Below, piece by piece: positions 61,662 through 64,000 of a stretch of DNA of 64,000 nt. The notes beneath the pieces are model-generated. The model was not told where the DNA came from, did no database searches, and saw only the letters and a program-made list of their open reading frames with translations. A program made the translations under genes and the position numbers. Within the stretch, counting starts at the first letter, position 1. Each line of letters begins with the position of its first letter. The stretch is from Lachnospiraceae bacterium UBA7179 (GTDB lineage Bacteria; Bacillota; Clostridia; Lachnospirales; Lachnospiraceae): the NCBI GenBank assembly GCA_002491195.1, contig DKVL01000056.1:1-64000 (forward strand), given 5' to 3'.

Positions 61662-62456
61662 ATGATGGATTGTATCATGGATCAAAAGACGGGACTAATA
61701 AGCATTATTGTTCCAGTGTATAATGCGGAGCGGTTTATTGCTGAGACGATTGGCTATGTACAGAGGCAGACTTATGCCAAATGGGAACTTTTGCTGGTGG
61801 ACGATCGCTCGACTGACAAGAGCAGGGAGCTGATCCGCCAGAGGTGTGAGGAGGACAGGCGCATCAGACTGATCGTGCAGGATGAGAACGGTGGTGCCGC
61901 GAAAGCGAGGAACCGCGGTGTTCAGGAGGCATGTGGGCAATATATCTGTTTCCTGGATGCGGATGACATCTGGATGCCGGATAAACTTAAGATGGAACTG
62001 GAGTATCTGATCAGGATACAGCGGATGGAAAACAGCGATGTTGGATTTGTGTTTATGGGGTATGAGTTTGCAGATGTGACAGGTGCAGGTCTTGGGAAGG
62101 TAGTGCATGTACCAGGGCGTATTACCTATCGGCAGGCGCTGAAAAATACAACGATTTTCACTTCAACAGTGATGATCGACAGGAATAAGATCGCAGATGA
62201 GGATATCTATATGCCGTGTGTCGCCAGTGAGGACACAGCGACATGGTGGCGGATTCTCAAAAAATATGGGCCAGGGTATGGCATTGACGAGAATCTGGTG
62301 AAATATAGAAGAAGTGCAAATACATTGTCGTCAAACAAACTGACTGCAGTGAGAAGGATATGGAATTTGTACCGCAGGCAGGAACAGTTGCCTGTTATAA
62401 AGAGCGTGTACTATATGTGCTTTTGGGCATTCAGGGCAGTTTTGCGGCGGATTTAG
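61662..62456 (+). CDS. Family 2 glycosyltransferase
   Basis: A 264-residue soluble GT-A enzyme: LISIIVPVYNAERFI, LLVDDRSTDKS, NGGAAKARNRGV and FLDADDIWMPDKL with the metal-binding aspartates. Similar enzymes extend capsular or exopolysaccharide repeat units. Seven bases separate it from the previous gene. Ribosome site weak, so the start among ATGs at 61662, 61665 and 61677 is uncertain. Confidence 0.92.
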   Translation: MMDCIMDQKTGLISIIVPVYNAERFIAETIGYVQRQTYAKWELLLVDDRSTDKSRELIRQRCEEDRRIRLIVQDENGGAAKARNRGVQEACGQYICFLDADDIWMPDKLKMELEYLIRIQRMENSDVGFVFMGYEFADVTGAGLGKVVHVPGRITYRQALKNTTIFTSTVMIDRNKIADEDIYMPCVASEDTATWWRILKKYGPGYGIDENLVKYRRSANTLSSNKLTAVRRIWNLYRRQEQLPVIKSVYYMCFWAFRAVLRRI

Positions 62457-62471
62457 GTTGGAGGCTGGACA

Positions 62472-63851
62472 GTGGGGCGGATAGAGGCAGCTAAGAGGAC
62501 AATTATATTACAGATGTCATTGATCGGGCTTGTGTTCCAGACAGTTTTATATGTCTATGTCTGGTATAAAGTATACAATGACATTATGCAGAGCGGCATG
62601 TGGCGTAGTTTTCACAGGAAAGGGTTCTGGCTTCTGGCGGCGGTTTACTTTATATTGCTGTTATTTTTTACTGCGACATATGGAGGGCTTAAGGTGGGAT
62701 ACTTAAAGCCTATGGATGTCTTTTTGTCACAGGTGATATCGCTGCTGTGTACCAATATTGTCTCTTATTTTCAGATCTCGCTGCTGTCACTGGGGCTTGT
62801 CACGCCTTATCCGCTCATGTTGATGATGCTGGGGCAGATTGTGGTGTCGGCGCTGTGGACTTATATCAGCCACAAACTTTACCAGCGATTCTTTCCGCCG
62901 AAGAATTTATTATTTATCAGTGGAGAGCGGCCGACTTTAGATATTCTAAAGAAGTTTGAGACGCGCAGGGATAAGTACAAGATCATTAAGTGTGCAGCGG
63001 AGAGTGAAGGACTGGAGGCGCTGGAGCGGGAGATTGTGACCTGCTACGATGGGGTTGTGCTGTGGGATATCAACACGGCGCTGCGCAATAAGCTGCTGAA
63101 ATTCTGTTACAGCAAAGGGATCCGGGTATATATGATGCCCAAGATTCCAGATATTATGATCAAGGGTTCTGACCAGCTCCACCTGTTTGACACACCGATA
63201 CTGCTCACAAGGGAGTATGCGATGACGATCGAGCAGCGTGTCGTAAAACGGCTGATTGACATTGTCTGTTCCGTGCTTCTGATGATTTTGGCCTCTCCTT
63301 TTATGCTTGTGACGGCGATCGCGATCAAGCTGTATGACGGTGGGCCTGTGCTGTATAAACAGATCCGGTGCACGCGCGATATGAGGGAGTTTCGGATATT
63401 AAAATTCCGCAGTATGCGGACTGATGCGGAGAAGGATGGCGTTGCAAGGCTTGCTTCCAAGAACGACAGCCGTATCACGCCGGTTGGCAGACTGATCCGG
63501 AAAGTGCGGATCGATGAGCTGCCGCAGCTTTTTAACATATTGAAGGGCGAGATGTCCTTTATCGGTCCCAGGCCGGAGCGTCCGGAGATTATCAGGCAGT
63601 ATCAGGAGGAGATGCCGGAGTTCACTTTTCGGACGAAAGTAAAGGCAGGGCTTGCCGGTTACGCACAGGTATATGGAAAGTATAATACAACGCCGTATGA
63701 CAAGCTCAAACTGGATTTGTTCTACATTGAGAATTACAGCGTGTGGCTTGACCTGAAGCTGATGCTTTTGACATTGAAAATCCTGTTTCAGGCGGAGAGC
63801 ACGGAGGGCGTAGAAGGAAATCAGACAACCGCGATGAAGGAAGAGAAGTAG
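62472..63851 (+). CDS. Initiating sugar phosphotransferase (polyprenyl-phosphate type)
   Basis: A 459-residue membrane protein. Four to five N-terminal spans (about 10-135) and a cytoplasmic region precede the bacterial sugar transferase domain: RLIDIVCSVLLMILASPFMLV, GPVLYKQIRCT, LKFRSMRTDAEKDG, KVRIDELPQLFNILKGEMSFIGPRPERPE. It moves a sugar phosphate from a nucleotide donor to undecaprenyl phosphate, the first step of polysaccharide repeat synthesis. GTG start after GGAGG. Confidence 0.93.
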   Translation: MGRIEAAKRTIILQMSLIGLVFQTVLYVYVWYKVYNDIMQSGMWRSFHRKGFWLLAAVYFILLLFFTATYGGLKVGYLKPMDVFLSQVISLLCTNIVSYFQISLLSLGLVTPYPLMLMMLGQIVVSALWTYISHKLYQRFFPPKNLLFISGERPTLDILKKFETRRDKYKIIKCAAESEGLEALEREIVTCYDGVVLWDINTALRNKLLKFCYSKGIRVYMMPKIPDIMIKGSDQLHLFDTPILLTREYAMTIEQRVVKRLIDIVCSVLLMILASPFMLVTAIAIKLYDGGPVLYKQIRCTRDMREFRILKFRSMRTDAEKDGVARLASKNDSRITPVGRLIRKVRIDELPQLFNILKGEMSFIGPRPERPEIIRQYQEEMPEFTFRTKVKAGLAGYAQVYGKYNTTPYDKLKLDLFYIENYSVWLDLKLMLLTLKILFQAESTEGVEGNQTTAMKEEK

Positions 63852-63853
63852 TA

Positions 63854-64000
63854 ATGGAGGAAATGAAATTGATGCAGCAGGGAGTTGACAGCAGGGCATT
63901 GTTTGCGACCTTTATCATAAAACTGCCAAAACTGCTGATCCTGGCAGTGGCCGGTGCCATATTGGGCAGCGGTCTTAATTTGTTTCTTGTTCTGGGAAAG
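63854..64000 (+). CDS. Probable Wzz-type chain-length protein, 3' end missing
   Basis: The first 49 codons, cut by the window end. A short hydrophilic head is followed by KLPKLLILAVAGAILGSGLNLF, a membrane span typical of Wzz/capsule-chain-length proteins, and the position after the initiating transferase fits. The start may be TTG 63869 or ATG 63872 because GGAGG lies at 63856-63860. Too short for a firm call. Confidence 0.5.
   Translation, partial: MEEMKLMQQGVDSRALFATFIIKLPKLLILAVAGAILGSGLNLFLVLGK

Overview
The window looks like chromosome from a motile, sugar-fermenting member of the Lachnospiraceae (Clostridia), perhaps Roseburia-like. This is inferred from the mix of genes: flagellar rod genes beside an MreB/Mbl gene, a cdaA-cdaR-glmM operon, a sucrose/fructan operon with an amylosucrase-type GH13 enzyme, AGGAGG ribosome binding sites and many GTG/TTG starts. 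No rRNA, tRNA, CRISPR array or intact insertion sequence was seen.

Layout. 1-1010: the 3' end of an HxlR-type regulator and a gene-free stretch with hairpins and two LacI-type operators. 1011-8744: a sucrose/fructo-oligosaccharide operon with a binding lipoprotein, two permeases, a GH13 amylosucrase-like enzyme, a GH32 hydrolase and a fructokinase. There is no ATPase, so a shared one encoded elsewhere is assumed. 8938-14375: a TetR regulator overlapping an HD-GYP protein, a CPBP protease, a MATE exporter and a CvfB-like S1 protein. 14428-14776, minus strand: a YjfB motility peptide with a sigma-D-like promoter. 15000-22853: a CdaR-like regulator, the division module ftsE-ftsX-EnvC-like-Ctp, and an unusual periplasmic-binding-like/GGDEF fusion. 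22939-26078: a YefM/YoeB toxin-antitoxin pair running into a GH2 beta-mannosidase.

26102-35035 is the accessory part. It holds a 164-bp MITE-like palindrome, two R2K-type ATP-grasp genes, a candidate small RNA, an AraC regulator with a MATE exporter whose ribosome binding site lies in a hairpin, gene rubble (truncated methyltransferase, partial duplicate of an amidase, gutted AlbA-type gene), and then amidase-polynucleotide kinase-Thg1-like. The kinase plus 3'-5' polymerase pair is the best candidate here for a little-described system, namely RNA 5'-end repair.

35063-43258: two small membrane proteins on the minus strand, uvrB-uvrA with a probable SOS box, and a chemotaxis receptor. 43526-48281: an inactive-looking M23 protein, a bactofilin, MreB/Mbl, two FlgG-type rod proteins and a FlgJ-like protein. 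48363-51774: recD2, comFC and a YvyF-like flagellar protein. 51822-57071: two membrane proteins, cdaA-cdaR-glmM and an HPr-like protein. 57245-64000: the start of a surface polysaccharide cluster (dTDP-rhamnose and GDP-fucose synthesis, glycosyltransferases, initiating sugar transferase, probable Wzz-type protein) with a stand-alone Spo0A DNA-binding domain inside it.

All functional calls come from reading motifs and context; no database search was run.
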